A stretch of 64,000 bases of DNA from Lamellibrachia satsuma. Taxonomy: Eukaryota; Annelida; Polychaeta; Sabellida; Siboglinidae. Position numbers and translations under genes: made by a program. Under the pieces are notes generated by a model. It was not told the origin of the DNA, ran no database searches, and worked only from the letters and a program-made list of their open reading frames with translations. Below are positions 45,490 through 57,665 of this stretch, piece after piece. Position 1 is the first letter of the stretch; the number at the start of each line of letters is the position of its first letter. The DNA is taken from contig BSQZ01000096.1 of the NCBI GenBank assembly GCA_033239005.1, positions 1,249,501 through 1,313,500 on the forward strand. The letters run 5' to 3'.

Positions 45490-46604
45490 AGAGTCGTGCG
45501 AGGGAGTCAAGACCGAGCTGGATCTCTTTGCCGTACCTCCCACTCAGAACTGCATCAGCGACAGTCACGTGGTGGAACATCAACCCACGGCCTCTCTGGA
45601 CTCTGGAGGACCGATAGAATTCTTCATCCCCGGATCGGGAGACGATTACCTGGATCTCGCCAACACGATGCTACACGTGCAGGCGAAGATAACGCGAACC
45701 TACGGACACGTTCTCGACGCGGACGAATCCGTGGGACCGGTGAACAACTGGCTGCATTCGCTGTACAGCCAGGTCGACCTCTACCTGAACGGCACGCTCG
45801 TGACCTCTTCGTCCAACACGTACGCGTATCGAGCCTACATAGAGACGCTGCTGAGTTACGGACCCGAGGCCAAGTCGACACAGCTAACGAATCAACTGTG
45901 GTGCAAGGACACGGCTAATCGCACGGACGCTATCTAGCTAGCCACCGGACCCGCTCCTAACCACGGGTTTGTGACTCGACGACAGTACACAACCAGAAGT
46001 CGCGTGGTCGACATGATGGGTCGTCTCCACATGGATATGTTTATGCAAGATAAATTCCTGATCAACGGCGTCGACGTCAACGACTGGTACGTAGCAAGCC
46101 CTCGTTTGCGTTGATGGCTCTTGGAAACACGGATTACAAGATAACCATCGTCAACGCATCCTTGTTCGTCAAGAAGGCCACCCTCAATCCCGCCGTGCAG
46201 ATAGCCCACGTCAAGGCTCTCGAGAATAACACGGTAAAGTACCCATTACGACCCGTCGATTGCAAGGTGTACTCCATTCCCGCGGGAGCTCTGTCGCACA
46301 CGCACGAGAACCTGTTCCTCTGCAACCTGCCGAAGCGTCTCGTACTGTGCTGGATCGACAACGACGCCTACAACGGCGCGTACGACAAGAACCCGTTTCA
46401 CGCCAAGAACAACGCCATAAGCTTCCACTCGGTGTACGTGCACCTTCTTCTGTTTCGATCAGACCCCCGACCAATGCGACGGTCCCTGCTTCCATCTGGT
46501 ACAAAAGGGCAACCTGCGCATAGAATTTCATTTCCGAGAAGCGCTTCGGACCACCGTGAACGTCGTCGCCTACGCAGAATTCGAATCCGTGCTGGAAACT
46601 GGCG
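45473..46604 (+). pseudogene. Polinton major capsid protein (hexon-like double jelly roll), broken
   Basis: Homologous to the family typified by C. elegans F54H12.2-like proteins. ATG 45473. The open part has GGPIEFFIPGSGDDYLDLAN and VNNWLHSLYSQVDLYLNG and ends at TAG 45935-45937. The frame remains family-like beyond this stop to about 46095, then shifts (46111 on: VNASLFVKKATLNP, KVYSIPAG, IDNDAYNGAYDKNPF). It shifts again near 46450 for the C-terminal part. So there is one nonsense codon and at least two frameshifts. It would form the capsid shell; not functional here. Confidence 0.9.
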
Positions 46605-47054
46605 ATGGATCTGAACACCGCTTCCGCCTTTGGAGGCGTCGTGTCCAAAGATGGACTGCCTCAAAAATAGACGCTTTGCCGATCGCCTTCGTGTGCAACA
46701 CCGACAACGGTGACTAACATGGCGAACATTGGATAGCGATGTACCTGTCCTCCGACGGACGCGGCGAATATTTCTGTTCGTACGGTCTGCCGCCTCTTCA
46801 CGCGGCGTTCCGCGCCTTCTTGAACAAAAACCGTTCCGAGTGGATTCTTAATAGCAAGAGAGTTCAGAGTCATCTGTCTAACGTTTGCGGACAATATTGC
46901 GTAACTTATATAATGCTTCGTTGTAACGGTCTTCTATGAGAACTTTCGTATATGCTTTCCACACTGATCTGGTCAAAAACGATTGTCGCTTGTTCGATTG
47001 GATTAAGCTACTGAAAAAGGGTATACCATACTATCGCATATCGTACATAGACTG
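46605..47054 (+). pseudogene. Polinton adenain-like cysteine protease, broken
   Basis: Maturation protease class of adenoviruses and Polintons (C5-type). It begins at ATG 46605 with NTASAFGGVVSKDGLP and meets TAG at 46668-46670. In another frame after TAA 46715-46717 it shows GEHW with the catalytic His, SYGLPPLHAAF, and VCGQYCVTYIM with the catalytic Cys (to 46939). The last part lies in a third frame to about 47054. At least two stops and two frame changes. Confidence 0.85.
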
Positions 47055-47488
47055 AGCCTTTGGCGCGGTGGTCGCACCACCCGTAAGCTCGCCCTCGAAC
47101 CTCTGGCGCGGTGGAGACACCCGTAAGTTCGCGACCTCTGTCGCAATGGTCAACATTCGCAAGTCGCATCATCGTCATCATACCCCTGTTGTATTCATTC
47201 GAACACGCTTGTACTGCTACCAATGTATTACAATCGCCTCGCTTGTACTGCTGCCGCTTTGTTTTATTAAAATACGTGTGCACCGTATGCATTTGTTCGT
47301 TTCCTTACTAGGTTAATGACCCTCCTCTGTAAATGACCACTGTAACCTAGGTTAATGACAACTGTAGCCTATCTACTGATAGTCCGTTAGGTGTCCCCGC
47401 CCGTCAGCTCGCCAACCCGCCCGTCAGTCACTAGGGGACGCTGATCATCGATCACACTACTGTCGCTAGGAGGCGCTGATATTACCCC
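47055..47488. other. Right subterminal noncoding region of Polinton
   Basis: Contains short repeats: GGCGCGGTGG twice (47064 and 47105), CTAGGTTAATGAC twice (47309 and 47348), CCCGCCCGTCAG twice (47397 and 47416). Near the TIR it also holds further copies of the CGCTAGGAGGCGCTGAT motif. No gene. Confidence 0.7.
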
Positions 47489-47617
47489 AGTCGCTAGGAG
47501 GTGCTAATCATCGATATTAGATCACGCTACATTCGCTAGGAGGCGCTGATATTACCCAGAGGGCTCTGCGCTAATAACGTGACGCTCTATGATTGGCTGA
47601 ACGCTCACGTGACCTTC
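47489..47617 (-). repeat. Polinton right terminal inverted repeat
   Basis: Reverse complement of 31207-31335 at about 90 percent, gap-free. Ends CGCTCACGTGACCTT. Confidence 0.93.
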
Positions 47618-48431
47618 CATTTGGTGGAGTCCGCTGTCACCACTTCCATTTGGTGGAGTCCGATGTCACTACTTCCAGTTGGTGGAGTCAGATATCACTA
47701 CTTCCAGTTGGTGGAGTTCTCTTTCACTATTTCCAGTTGGTGGAGTCCGCTGTCACTACTTCCAGTTGGTGGAGTCAGCTATCACTACTTCCAGTTGGTG
47801 GAGTCCGCTTTCACTATTTCCAGTTGGTGGAGTCCGCTGTCACCATTTACATTTGGTGGGGTCCGTTGTCACTACTTCCAATTGGTGGACTCCACTGTCA
47901 CTAATTCCAGTTGGTGGAGTCCGCTGTCCATTTTTAAGTTGGTGGATTCCGCTGTCATTACTTCTATTTAATTTATTCAGCTCTCACTACTTCTAGTTGA
48001 TGGAGTCCGCTGTCATTACTTCCAGTTGGTGGAATCAGCTGTCACTACTTCCAGTTGGTGGAATCCGATGCTGCTACTTCCATTTGGTGGAGTCCGCTGT
48101 CACCACTTCCATTTGGTGGAGTCAGCTGTCACTACTTCCAGTTGGTGGAGTCCGATGTCACTACTTCCAGTTGGTGGAGTCAGATATCACTACTTCCAGT
48201 TGGTGGAGTTCTCTTTCACTATTTCCAGTTGGTGGAGTCCGCTGTCACTACTTCCAGTTGGTGGAGTCAGCTATCACTACTTCCAGTTGGTGGAGTCCGC
48301 TTTCACTATTTCCATTTGGTGGAGTCCGCTGTCACTATTTCCAGTTGTTCGAATCTGCTGTCACTACTTCCAGTTGGTGGAGTCAGCTGTCACTACTTCC
48401 AGTTGGTGGAGTCAGCTGTCACTACTTCCAC
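47617..48431 (+). repeat. 29-bp minisatellite, block 1
   Basis: About 28 units of CTTCCAGTTGGTGGAGTCCG plus CTGTCACTA, starting exactly where the Polinton TIR ends. 29 bp is not a multiple of 3, so all three frames give a repeated [18 protein letters not shown] translation, which is an artefact. Confidence 0.95.
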
Positions 48432-49234
48432 TTTAACAAGATTTAACAAGATTTGCCATCCAAGCCAAATGCCCAGATGGAAAGTGGATAAGGAAGCCAT
48501 TGGCTTATCGAGAGTCCAACAATGTTCATCTATTATAGCCCGCCCTCCTGAGATATGTGTCAACCTTGTTTTTAAACATATTCACGCTGCTAGCAGTTAC
48601 ACAATCTGTAGACAATTTGTTCCATTCATTTATTGTCCTCTGTGAGAACGAGTGCTTCCTGATGTCCAATCTACATTGATCCTTTACTAATTTTGCATCA
48701 TGTCCTCTAGTTCTGCTATCCTTCTTGAGTGAGAAAAACATATTTCTAGCAATATTTTCATACCCATTCAATATCTTAAGAACTTCAATCTGCTCCCCTC
48801 TTAACGTCCTTGTTTCTACAGTTGTTAAACCACATTCTTTCAGGCGTTCTTTATAACTAAGGTCTCTCAGTTCTGGAATAATTTTAGTTGCTATCCTTTG
48901 TATGCGTTCAAGCGCATCTATATCCTTCTTACGATATGGTCTCCATTGCTTTATAAAGAGGTATAATTAACTTTTTTCCCTTGTTTGTTAAGAATAATAT
49001 AGGTCCTAATACTGATCCTTGAGGTACCCCACTCAAAACCGATTTCCAATTTGAAACTTCTCCATCTACTACAACTCGTTGTCTTCTGTCAGTCAGCCAT
49101 TGTTCCTTCCAGTCAGTTATGCTATCCCCGATACCATGGGCTTTTAATTTAAGTAGTAATCTTTGATGTGGCACTTTGTCAAAAGCTTTCTGAAAATCTA
49201 AGTAGATAATGTCTACTGGCGATCCCACGTCTAT

Positions 49235-50362
49235 TCACTTAGTGATTTCTTCCAAAAAACATAACATATTTGTTAAGCATGACCTCGCTTTAAGGAATCC
49301 ATGTTGAGATGAATTTAATAATTTATGCTTAATGAGGAAGTCCACCATGTGGTCTTTAATTAACCTTTCTAATAATTTACAAATCATTGGCGTTAAACTC
49401 ACTGGTCTGTAATTGTCTGACTTATTTCTCGAACCCTTTTTAAATAATGCTATGATGTTTGCTTCTTTCCATTCAAACGGAACAACTCCCTCTTTTAATG
49501 ATAAGTTGAATACTCTTACAAGTGGTATACTGATTTGTTCTACTGTGTACATTAGTAATTTTGGAGGAATCCCATCCACTCCCGGTGATTTATTATCCTT
49601 CATTGCCTTTATCTTCTTAGCTACCAATTCTGGAGTTACAACTAACGGACCTAAATAGTCAGATTCAGCCCCCTGAAATTTAGCATCAGCAACTGGTAAT
49701 GAACTAATATCTTCTTTGGTAAACACTGAACTGAAGTTACCATTTAGGTCTTCTGCCATTAAAAACACATGTGATATTATATTTCCAGCTGTGTCTTCTA
49801 AAGGTCTAACCTTGTCTTGTACGTTTTGTTTACTCCTGACATATGCATAAAAACTCTTGCTGTCATTTTTTATGTTATATGCTAGTTTTTGCTCATAGCT
49901 TCTTTTAGATTGTCTGATTTCAGTTGTAGCTGCATTAAGTGCCTCTTTGTATTTTCCATAGTCTTCGTCCTTTCTGGTACGCCTATAAACCCTCCACATA
50001 GTTTGTTTTAGCATTATTTTTCTAATAGCCTCTTTTGACAAGTGTTTCTTTCTACACCGTTTTCCTTGTTTTTGGAAGGGAACACATTTATCGATGATAC
50101 TCTCAATTTCATATTTTAGAATATTCCAACATTCAATTGCGGTCTTATTCATCAGCATGTTATTACAGTCTAGCTTTGCTAAGTATTTTCTCATATCTTT
50201 GTAGTTACCTTTGTGGAAGTTTCTCTTGTACGTTTTCTTATGTTTACTTTCTGATTTCACATTGATGTCAAAATGTATTTGATTATGGTCACTATTACCC
50301 AATGGTTCAAATATTTTTACATTGTCCACTAATTTTTTTTGTGATGACAAAACTATATCCAA
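49235..50362 (-). pseudogene. CR1 copy 2 ORF2 fragment (endonuclease end and RT N-terminal part)
   Basis: 375 codons open, matching residues 1 to about 370 of the copy 1 RT ORF (SDHNQI, SPGVDGI, DNYRPVSLT). It stops at a TGA/TAG where copy 1 continues KWID, then continues as 48929-49228 (GSPVDIIYLDFQKAF, GVPQGSVLGP) before the deletion. Confidence 0.88.
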
Positions 50363-50540
50363 TACATTTTCTCCCCTGGTTGGTTCTAGTACGTGCTGAG
50401 TAAGAAAGCTATCCTGGAGTAAAAATAGAAATTATTGGTCCTCAAATCCCTGTGCTCTCTAGGGAATTCCATTGTATGTGTCCATGGTTAAAATCTCCCA
50501 TTATGATACATTCCCCTTTACTAACTTCCTTTATAGCGTT

Positions 50541-51005
50541 TTATACTTTTGTGTTGTCCTCTTCGTTTATGTTTGGACTTCGGTAAACTAATCCAATGGT
50601 TAATTTTGTATTTCCTGAAGCAATTTTGCACCAAACAACTTCATCGCAATCTGCTTCCCTTTCTAGTTTTATTTTGTAAGCCTGAATAGATTCTTTAACA
50701 TATAAAATAACTCCCCCGCCCCTTCTTCCTATTCGATCTTTCCTAAACATTACATAACCTGTCAGTCCTAATTCAGCATCTGTTATATCTATGTTGGCCC
50801 ATGATTCAGTTATACCAATTATGTGAGGGTCAATATCTTCTACCATAATGTTTAATTCGTTTTTCTTATTTACTATGCTCCTTGCATTTAAACATACGCA
50901 TTTATAACCTTTTTCAGAGATGTTTTTCGGATGACTTGATATTGGTTTATCTGTGCTAGTGGCCTCTTGTTCTGCTTGAGACACCTCTGGGTAAATCCCC
51001 TGCAC
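50541..51005 (-). pseudogene. CR1 copy 2 endonuclease fragment
   Basis: 154 codons matching the endonuclease of copy 1 (LNARSIVNKKNEL, GITESWA, GGGVILYVKE, VYRSPN). Ends by a stop at 50541 before the DFN motif, which lies just outside in the same region. Confidence 0.85.
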
Positions 51006-51296
51006 TTCTAGTTTAAAGAATGTTTACTTCCAAAAAATATTTGTCATTGTACCCAAGTCACTATCTACTGCTGCTGAAAGTTTGCCGCGAATACTGCCGC
51101 CCCATTTCCACTTAAATGAAGCCCATCCTTCATGTAAATATCAGCCCTCCCAACAAAACTTCCCCATCAATCCACAAATCCAACTTCCTCTTCCCTACAT
51201 AACTTCTGGACTAACATGTTACTTGCCATCCCCCGACAATTTCGATATTTGTGACCCCTCCTACCAAATTACAGGTAAAATCCCTGACAGTATTAC

Positions 51297-51617
51297 CTAA
51301 TTAACCCGCGTCTGTTTTAGTGTTCTGACCAACTGCCTATATTTCCTAACTATGGTAGTTGTACCCTCCCTCTCTACGTTATTTGTCCCTACGTGTACTA
51401 AAACATATCCACCCTTACCCGAGACTACGATGTTTTTTACCCTCTCAGTTATCGCCTCTATTTTGGCTCCAGGCAAGCAGACCACCACATCATATCCCTT
51501 GTTTAAGACTCTGTCGGTCTTCCTAACTATCGAATCCCCCACAAACACCCTCGCTCTCTTCCTCACCCCCTCTATCACTGCTGCAGAATAACTCTTCCGT
51601 TCGATCCCCTCCATCAC
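51297..51617 (-). pseudogene. CR1 copy 2 SGNH esterase fragment
   Basis: Carries RVFVGDSIVRK and LVHVGTNNVE. Here the codon before RARV is AAG where copy 1 has TAG, showing that the copy 1 stop is private. Ends early; the DGLHLSGKG end is out of frame around 51090-51130. Confidence 0.83.
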
Positions 51618-51638
51618 ATTCTGTCCTGACCCCTTCCC

Positions 51639-51960
51639 TCATGTCTCCTTCGCTCCTGTCTCCCCCACTTCCCACTCCTTTGCTCTTGTCTCTCCCACTC
51701 CCCTCTCCTTCACTCCGGGTGTTTTCCCTCCCGTCTCCCCCACTCCCTTCTCCTTCCCTCTTGTCTCTCCCACTCCCCTCTCCTTCGCTCCGGTTGTTTT
51801 CCCTCCCGTCTGTCCTACGCCCTTCTCCTTCCCTCCTGTCTCCCCTACTCCCATCTCCTTCACTCCGGTTGTTTTCCCTCCCGTTCCTTTCCTTCCCGTC
51901 TCCTTACGTCCTGTCTCCCTACGACCTGTCACCTTCCCTCCTCTCAGCTTCCTCCCAGGC
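51639..51960. repeat. 63-bp ORF1 repeats of CR1 copy 2
   Basis: Same G/E/K/T-coding units as at 6.6 kb ([10 protein letters not shown] on minus), with different order and number. Confidence 0.85.
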
Positions 51961-51965
51961 TGCGG

Positions 51966-52341
51966 TGAGTTGGTGGAGTCCGATGTCACTACTTCCAGTT
52001 GGTGGAGTCAGCTATCACTACTTCCAGTTGGTGGAGTCCGCTTTCACTATTTCCAGTTGGTGGAGTCCGCTTTCACTATTTCCAGTTGGTGGAGTCCGAT
52101 GTCACTACTTCCAGTTGGTGGAGTCCGCTTTCACTATTTCCAGTTGGTGGAGTCCGATGTCACTACTTCCAGTTGGTGGAGTCCGCTTTCACTATTTCCA
52201 GTTGGTGGAGTCCGATGTCACTACTTCCAGTTGGTGGAGTCCGCTGTCACTACTTCCAGTTGGTGGAGTCCGCTTTCACTATTTCCAGTTGGTGAAGTCA
52301 GCTGTCACTACTTCCAGTTGGTGGAGTCCGCTGTCACTACA
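51966..52341 (+). repeat. 29-bp minisatellite, block 2
   Basis: About 13 units identical in type to 47617-48431. The CR1 copy 2 insertion separates the blocks. Confidence 0.95.
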
Positions 52342-53761
<1,420 letters not shown>

Positions 53762-54025
53762 ATGATGGCGCCGTGCAAACGGCAGTTAAAGGCCACAAGG
53801 CACTTAATTTGTGGCAGTTGCAGTAGCTGGGTGGATTTCGTCAAGTCTAGGTGCGAGAAGTCCTGCGCTGAGTTCCAGGCAGATAGTTTTAGTTTTGAGT
53901 GTAGGGGATGTACGAAGATGAAGGAACTAGAGGTGGAGTTAGAAGAGCTGAGGCTGCTCGTTGTGGCAATGGTGGGAGAAGGGAACAGGGGTGTTGTGCC
54001 TGGAGTTCCGGTAGGTGAACAGTAG
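53762..54025 (+). CDS. CR1 ORF1 N-terminal PHD-like segment
   Basis: 87 codons with CGSCSSWVDFVKSRC and FECRGC, a Cys-pair arrangement like the degenerate PHD fingers of some CR1/L2 ORF1 proteins, followed by a coiled-coil-like run (KELEVELEELRLLV). Stops at TAG 54023-54025; the next ORF1 part (repeat region, 54103-54507) follows in another register. In an intact element the parts would be one protein that binds the element RNA. Confidence 0.7.
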   Translation: MMAPCKRQLKATRHLICGSCSSWVDFVKSRCEKSCAEFQADSFSFECRGCTKMKELEVELEELRLLVVAMVGEGNRGVVPGVPVGEQ

Positions 54026-54099
54026 ACGATAAAGTGGGGAAAGACACAAGAGATGCTAGGGAGAGCTCACCTCAGCCTGGGAGGAAGCTGAGATAAGGG

Positions 54100-54400
54100 A
54101 AGGTGATAGGTCGTAGGGAGACGGGAAGGAAAGGAACGGGAGGGAAGACAACAGGAGTGAAGGAGAGGGGAGTAGGGGAGACAGGAGGGAAAGAGACGGG
54201 AGGGAAGACAACCGGAGGGAATGAGAAGAGAGTGGGGGAGACGGGAGGAAAGACAAACGGAGTGAAGGAGAGGGGAGTAAGGGAGACAGGAGGGAAGGAG
54301 AAGGGAGTGGGGGAGACGGGAGGGAAAACAACCGGAGGGGAGGGGAGTGGGAGAGACAAGAGCAAAGGAGTGGGAAGTGGGGGAGACCGGAGGGAAGGGT
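54100..54400 (+). repeat. 63-bp ORF1 repeats of CR1 copy 3
   Basis: GGAGGGAAG / GGGGGAGACGGGAG units on the plus strand, encoding VGETGGK / TTGVKERG variants. Purine-only for long stretches. Confidence 0.85.
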
Positions 54401-55736
54401 TCAGGGCAGAATGTGATGGAAGGGATCTAACGGAAGAGTTATTCTGCAGCAGTGATAGAGGGGGTGAGGAAGAGAGCGAGGGTGTTTGTGGGGGATTCGA
54501 TAGTTAGGAAGACTGACAGAGTCTTAAACAAGGGATATGATGTGGTGGTCTGCTTGCCTGGAGCCAAAATAGAGGCGATAACTGAGAGGGTAAAAAACAT
54601 CGTAGGTTCGGGTAAGGGTGGATCTGTTTTAGTACACGTAGGGACAAATAAAGTAGAGAGGGAGGGTACAACTGCCATAGTTAGGATCACTATTATCATT
54701 GGGTAATAGTGATCATGATCAAATACATTTTGATATCAATGTAAAATCAAAAAGTAAAAATAAGAAAACGTACAAGAGAAACTTCCACAAAGGTAACTAC
54801 AAAGATATGAAAAAATAATTAGCAAAGCTAGATTTGAATTACATGCTGATGAATAAAACCGCAATTGAATGTTGGAATATTCTAAAATATGAAATTGAGA
54901 GTATCATCTATAAATTTGTTCCCTTCCAAAAACAAGGAAAACGGTTTAGAAAGAAACATTTGTCAAAAGAGGCTATTAGAAAAATAATGCTAAAACAAAC
55001 TATGTGGAGGGTTTATAGGCGTACCAGAAAGGAAGAAGACTATGCAAAATACAAAGAGGCACTTAATGTAGCTACAACTGAAATCAGACAATCTAAAAGA
55101 AGCTATGAGCAAAAACTAGCATGTAACATAAAAATGACAGCAAGAGTTGTTATGCATATGTCAGGAGTAAACAAAACGTACAAGACAAGGTTGGACCTCT
55201 AGAAGACAGTGCTGGAAATATAATATCACAGGGGTTTTTAATGGCGGAAGACCTAAATGGTTACTTCAGTTCAGTGTTTACAAAAGAAGATATTAGTTCA
55301 TTACCAGTTGCTGATGCTAAATTTCAGGGGGCTGAATCTGACTATTTAGGTCCGTTAGTTGTAACTCCAGAATTGGTAGCTAAGAAAATAAAGGCAATGA
55401 AGGATAACAAATAACCGGGAGTGGATGCGATTCCTCCAAAATTACTAATGGAAACAGTAGAACAAATAATTATACCACTTGCAAGAGTATTCAACTTGTC
55501 ATTAAAAGAGGGAGTTGTTCCGTTTTAATGGAAAGATGCAAACATCATACCATTATTTAAAAAGGGTTCGAGAAGTAAGTCAGAGAATTACAGACCAGTG
55601 AGTTTAACGTCAGTGATTTGTAAATTATTAGAAAGGTTAATTAAAGACCATATGGTGGACTTCCTCGTTAAGCATAAATTATTAAATTTATCTCAACATG
55701 GATTCCTTAAAGCGAGGTCATGCTTAACAAACAAAT

Positions 55737-56786
55737 ATGTTATGTTTTTTGGAAGAAATCACTAAGTGGATAGACGTGGGATCGCCAGTAGATATTATCT
55801 ACTTAGATTTTCAGATAGCTTTTGACAAAGTGCCACATCAAAGATTATTACTTAAATTAAAAGCCCATGGTATCGGGAATAACATAACTGACTGGATAGA
55901 ACAATGGCTGACTGACAGAAGACAACGAGTTGTAGTAAATGGAGAAGTTTCAAATTGGAAATCGGTTTTGAGTGGGGTACCTCAAGGATCAGTATTAGGA
56001 CCTATATTATTCTTAATTTATATCATTAACTTGGACGACAGTATCACAAATAACGTACTGAAATTTGCGGATGACAAAAAAATGTTTGGAAAGGTTAATT
56101 CTGATGGTGATAAACAACATTTACAAAACGATCTATACAGATTAGTGAAATGGTCTGAGAAATGGCAGATATTGTTAAATTTTGGGAAATGTAAATGCTT
56201 ACATACAGGACATGGGAAATTGAATGTAAACTATAAAATGGGAGATACTGTTCTGGGTACTACTGTAAAAGAAAAGGACTCAGAGCAGTGTGGTATTGCA
56301 GCTTCAAAGGGTAATCAAATTCTTGGATTGATTAGAAGAAACATAACATACAAGGGAAAAAAAGTTATACCTCTTTATAAAGCAATAGTTAGACCTCATT
56401 TAGAGTACTGTATACAAGCATGGAGACCATATCGTAAGAAGGATATAGATACGCTTGAACGCATACAAAGGAGAGCAACTAAAATTATTCCAGAACTTAG
56501 ATACCTTAGTTATGAAGAACGCCTGAACGAAGTTTTTAAGATATTGAATGGGTATGAAAATATTGATAGAAATATGTTTTTCTCACTCAAGAAGGATAGC
56601 AGAACTAGAGGACATGAGGTAAAATTAGTAAGGGAACAATGTAGATTGGACATCAGGAAGCACTCGTTCTCACAGAGGACAATAAATGAATGGAACAAAT
56701 TGTCTACAGATTGTGTAGCTGCTAGCAGCGTGAATATGTTTAAAAACAACGTTGACACATATATCAGGAGGGCGGGTTATAAGTAG
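55737..56786 (+). pseudogene. CR1 copy 3 RT C-terminal half
   Basis: 349 codons open. GVPQGSVLGP and LKFADDKKMF (catalytic Asp pair) are present, and it ends like copy 1 (NVDTYIRRAGYK). About 10 residues of the copy 1 register are missing near 56280 and about 12 near 56528, consistent with decay without loss of frame. Confidence 0.85.
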
Positions 56787-56956
56787 GTGAACATTGTTGG
56801 ACTCTCGATAAGCCAATGGCTTCCTTGTCCACTTGCCATCTGGGCCTTTGGCTTGATGGCAAATCTTGTTAAATTCACTGAGACCGACTGGCAGAAGGCC
56901 GCCGAAACAGGACCGCAGCGCGCAAGATAGCCGTCCTGTTGATGCAGGGGGGACAA

Positions 56957-57049
56957 ATCATGGCAAGTGGACAAGGAAGCCAAAGGCCCAGATGGCAAAT
57001 GGACAAGGAAGCCAAAGGCCCAGATGGCAAGTGGACAAGGAAGCCATTG
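56957..57049. repeat. 33-bp tandem repeat, three units, at CR1 tail-to-tail junction
   Basis: GGCAAGTGGACAAGGAAGCC plus AAAGGCCCAGAT repeated three times. It is an amplified piece of the CR1 3' UTR (one copy in the element at 3017-3050). Confidence 0.85.
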
Positions 57050-57449
57050 GCTTATCGAAAGTCCTATACTGTTCATGTACGTGAAAACTGCCCTCCTGAG
57101 ATATGTGTCAACCTTGTTTTCAAACATCTTCACGCTGCTAGCAGTTATACCATGTTCCATTCATTTATATTTATCTGTGCGAGAGAGTACTTCCTGATAT
57201 ATAATATGCACTGATCCTTTACTAATTTTACCCCATGTCCTCTCGTTCTACTATCTTTCTTGAGCGAGAAAAACATATTTCTACCAATATTTTCATACCG
57301 TTCAATATCTAAAAAAAACTTCAATCTGAACTCCTCTTAACCTCCTTGTCTCTAGATTTGTTAAACCACATTCTTTCAGGCGTTCTTCATAGCTAAGGTC
57401 TCTCAATTATGGAATGATCTGAGTTGCTCTCATCTATATGCGTTCAAAC

Positions 57450-57452
<3 letters not shown>

Positions 57453-57530
<78 letters not shown>
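57453..57530. repeat. (AT)n microsatellite inside CR1 copy 4
   Basis: About 39 AT repeats. The element at 3460 reads GCGTTCAAGCGTATCTATATCC, so a short ATCTATAT seed may have expanded. Confidence 0.95.
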
Positions 57531-57533
<3 letters not shown>

Positions 57534-57665
57534 TTCTTACGATATGGTCTCCACGCTTGTATATAGCATTCTAAATGTGATATATCTATTGCTTTATACA
57601 ATAATATAACTATATTTTTGTCCTTGTATGTTATGTTTCTCCTCATCAACCCAATAATTTGATTA

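Larger units (their letters stand above)
31207..47617 (+). mobile_element. Polinton/Maverick element (16.4 kb), degraded
   Basis: Inverted terminal repeats of about 129 bp bound a segment with the Polinton gene set: family B DNA polymerase, FtsK/HerA-type packaging ATPase, RVE integrase, adenain-like protease, double and single jelly-roll capsid proteins, and small conserved ORFs. All of these lie on the plus strand. Length and content fit Polintons/adintoviruses, which are DNA transposons related to viruses. Base composition is richer in GC than the AT-rich flanks. Polymerase, integrase, major capsid and protease carry stops and frameshifts, so the copy is inactive. No 6-bp target duplication is seen; the right end runs straight into a 29-bp minisatellite. 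Confidence 0.95.
48432..51965 (-). mobile_element. CR1-like LINE copy 2, inserted in the minisatellite, defective
   Basis: Minus-strand CR1 with the same parts as copy 1: 3' units AAATCTTGTT at 48432, RT remnants (48526-48950), a deletion near 48960-48990 that joins the RT thumb to the palm region and removes the catalytic FADD segment, RT/N-terminal region 49235-50362, endonuclease 50541-51005 (with a frame break near 50545), and SGNH ORF1 part 51060-51617 with breaks. The ORF1 repeat region (51639-51960) ends abruptly in minisatellite DNA. It has the intact GDFNH-type base context that copy 1 lacks. Confidence 0.9.
53762..56880 (+). mobile_element. CR1-like LINE copy 3, plus strand, internally deleted
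   Basis: Contains the 5' part missing from copies 1 and 2, namely the ORF1 N-terminus, then the ORF1 repeats, half of the SGNH domain (to about 54684), a junction that skips the rest of ORF1 and the endonuclease, and a decayed ORF2 (54700-56786). The 3' end is at about 56880. Several stops lie in ORF2 (for example around 55203, 55412 and 55527) and there is a small in-frame deletion near 56280. Not functional. Confidence 0.9.
56950..57665 (-). mobile_element. CR1-like LINE copy 4, 3' fragment, split by (AT)n
   Basis: Minus-strand CR1 3' end facing copy 3 tail to tail. Matches 3000-3460 of copy 1 (57020-57452), is interrupted by (AT)n at 57453-57530, and resumes at the next base of the element (TCCTTCTTACGATATGG, 57531) to about 57665. 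The microsatellite thus arose or inserted inside the LINE. Confidence 0.85.

Noticed and set aside
53762..54025. Independent host PHD-finger gene
   Set aside because: Its position directly upstream of the CR1 ORF1 repeat and SGNH parts, and the downstream match to copy 1 at 6925-6980, make it part of the LINE.
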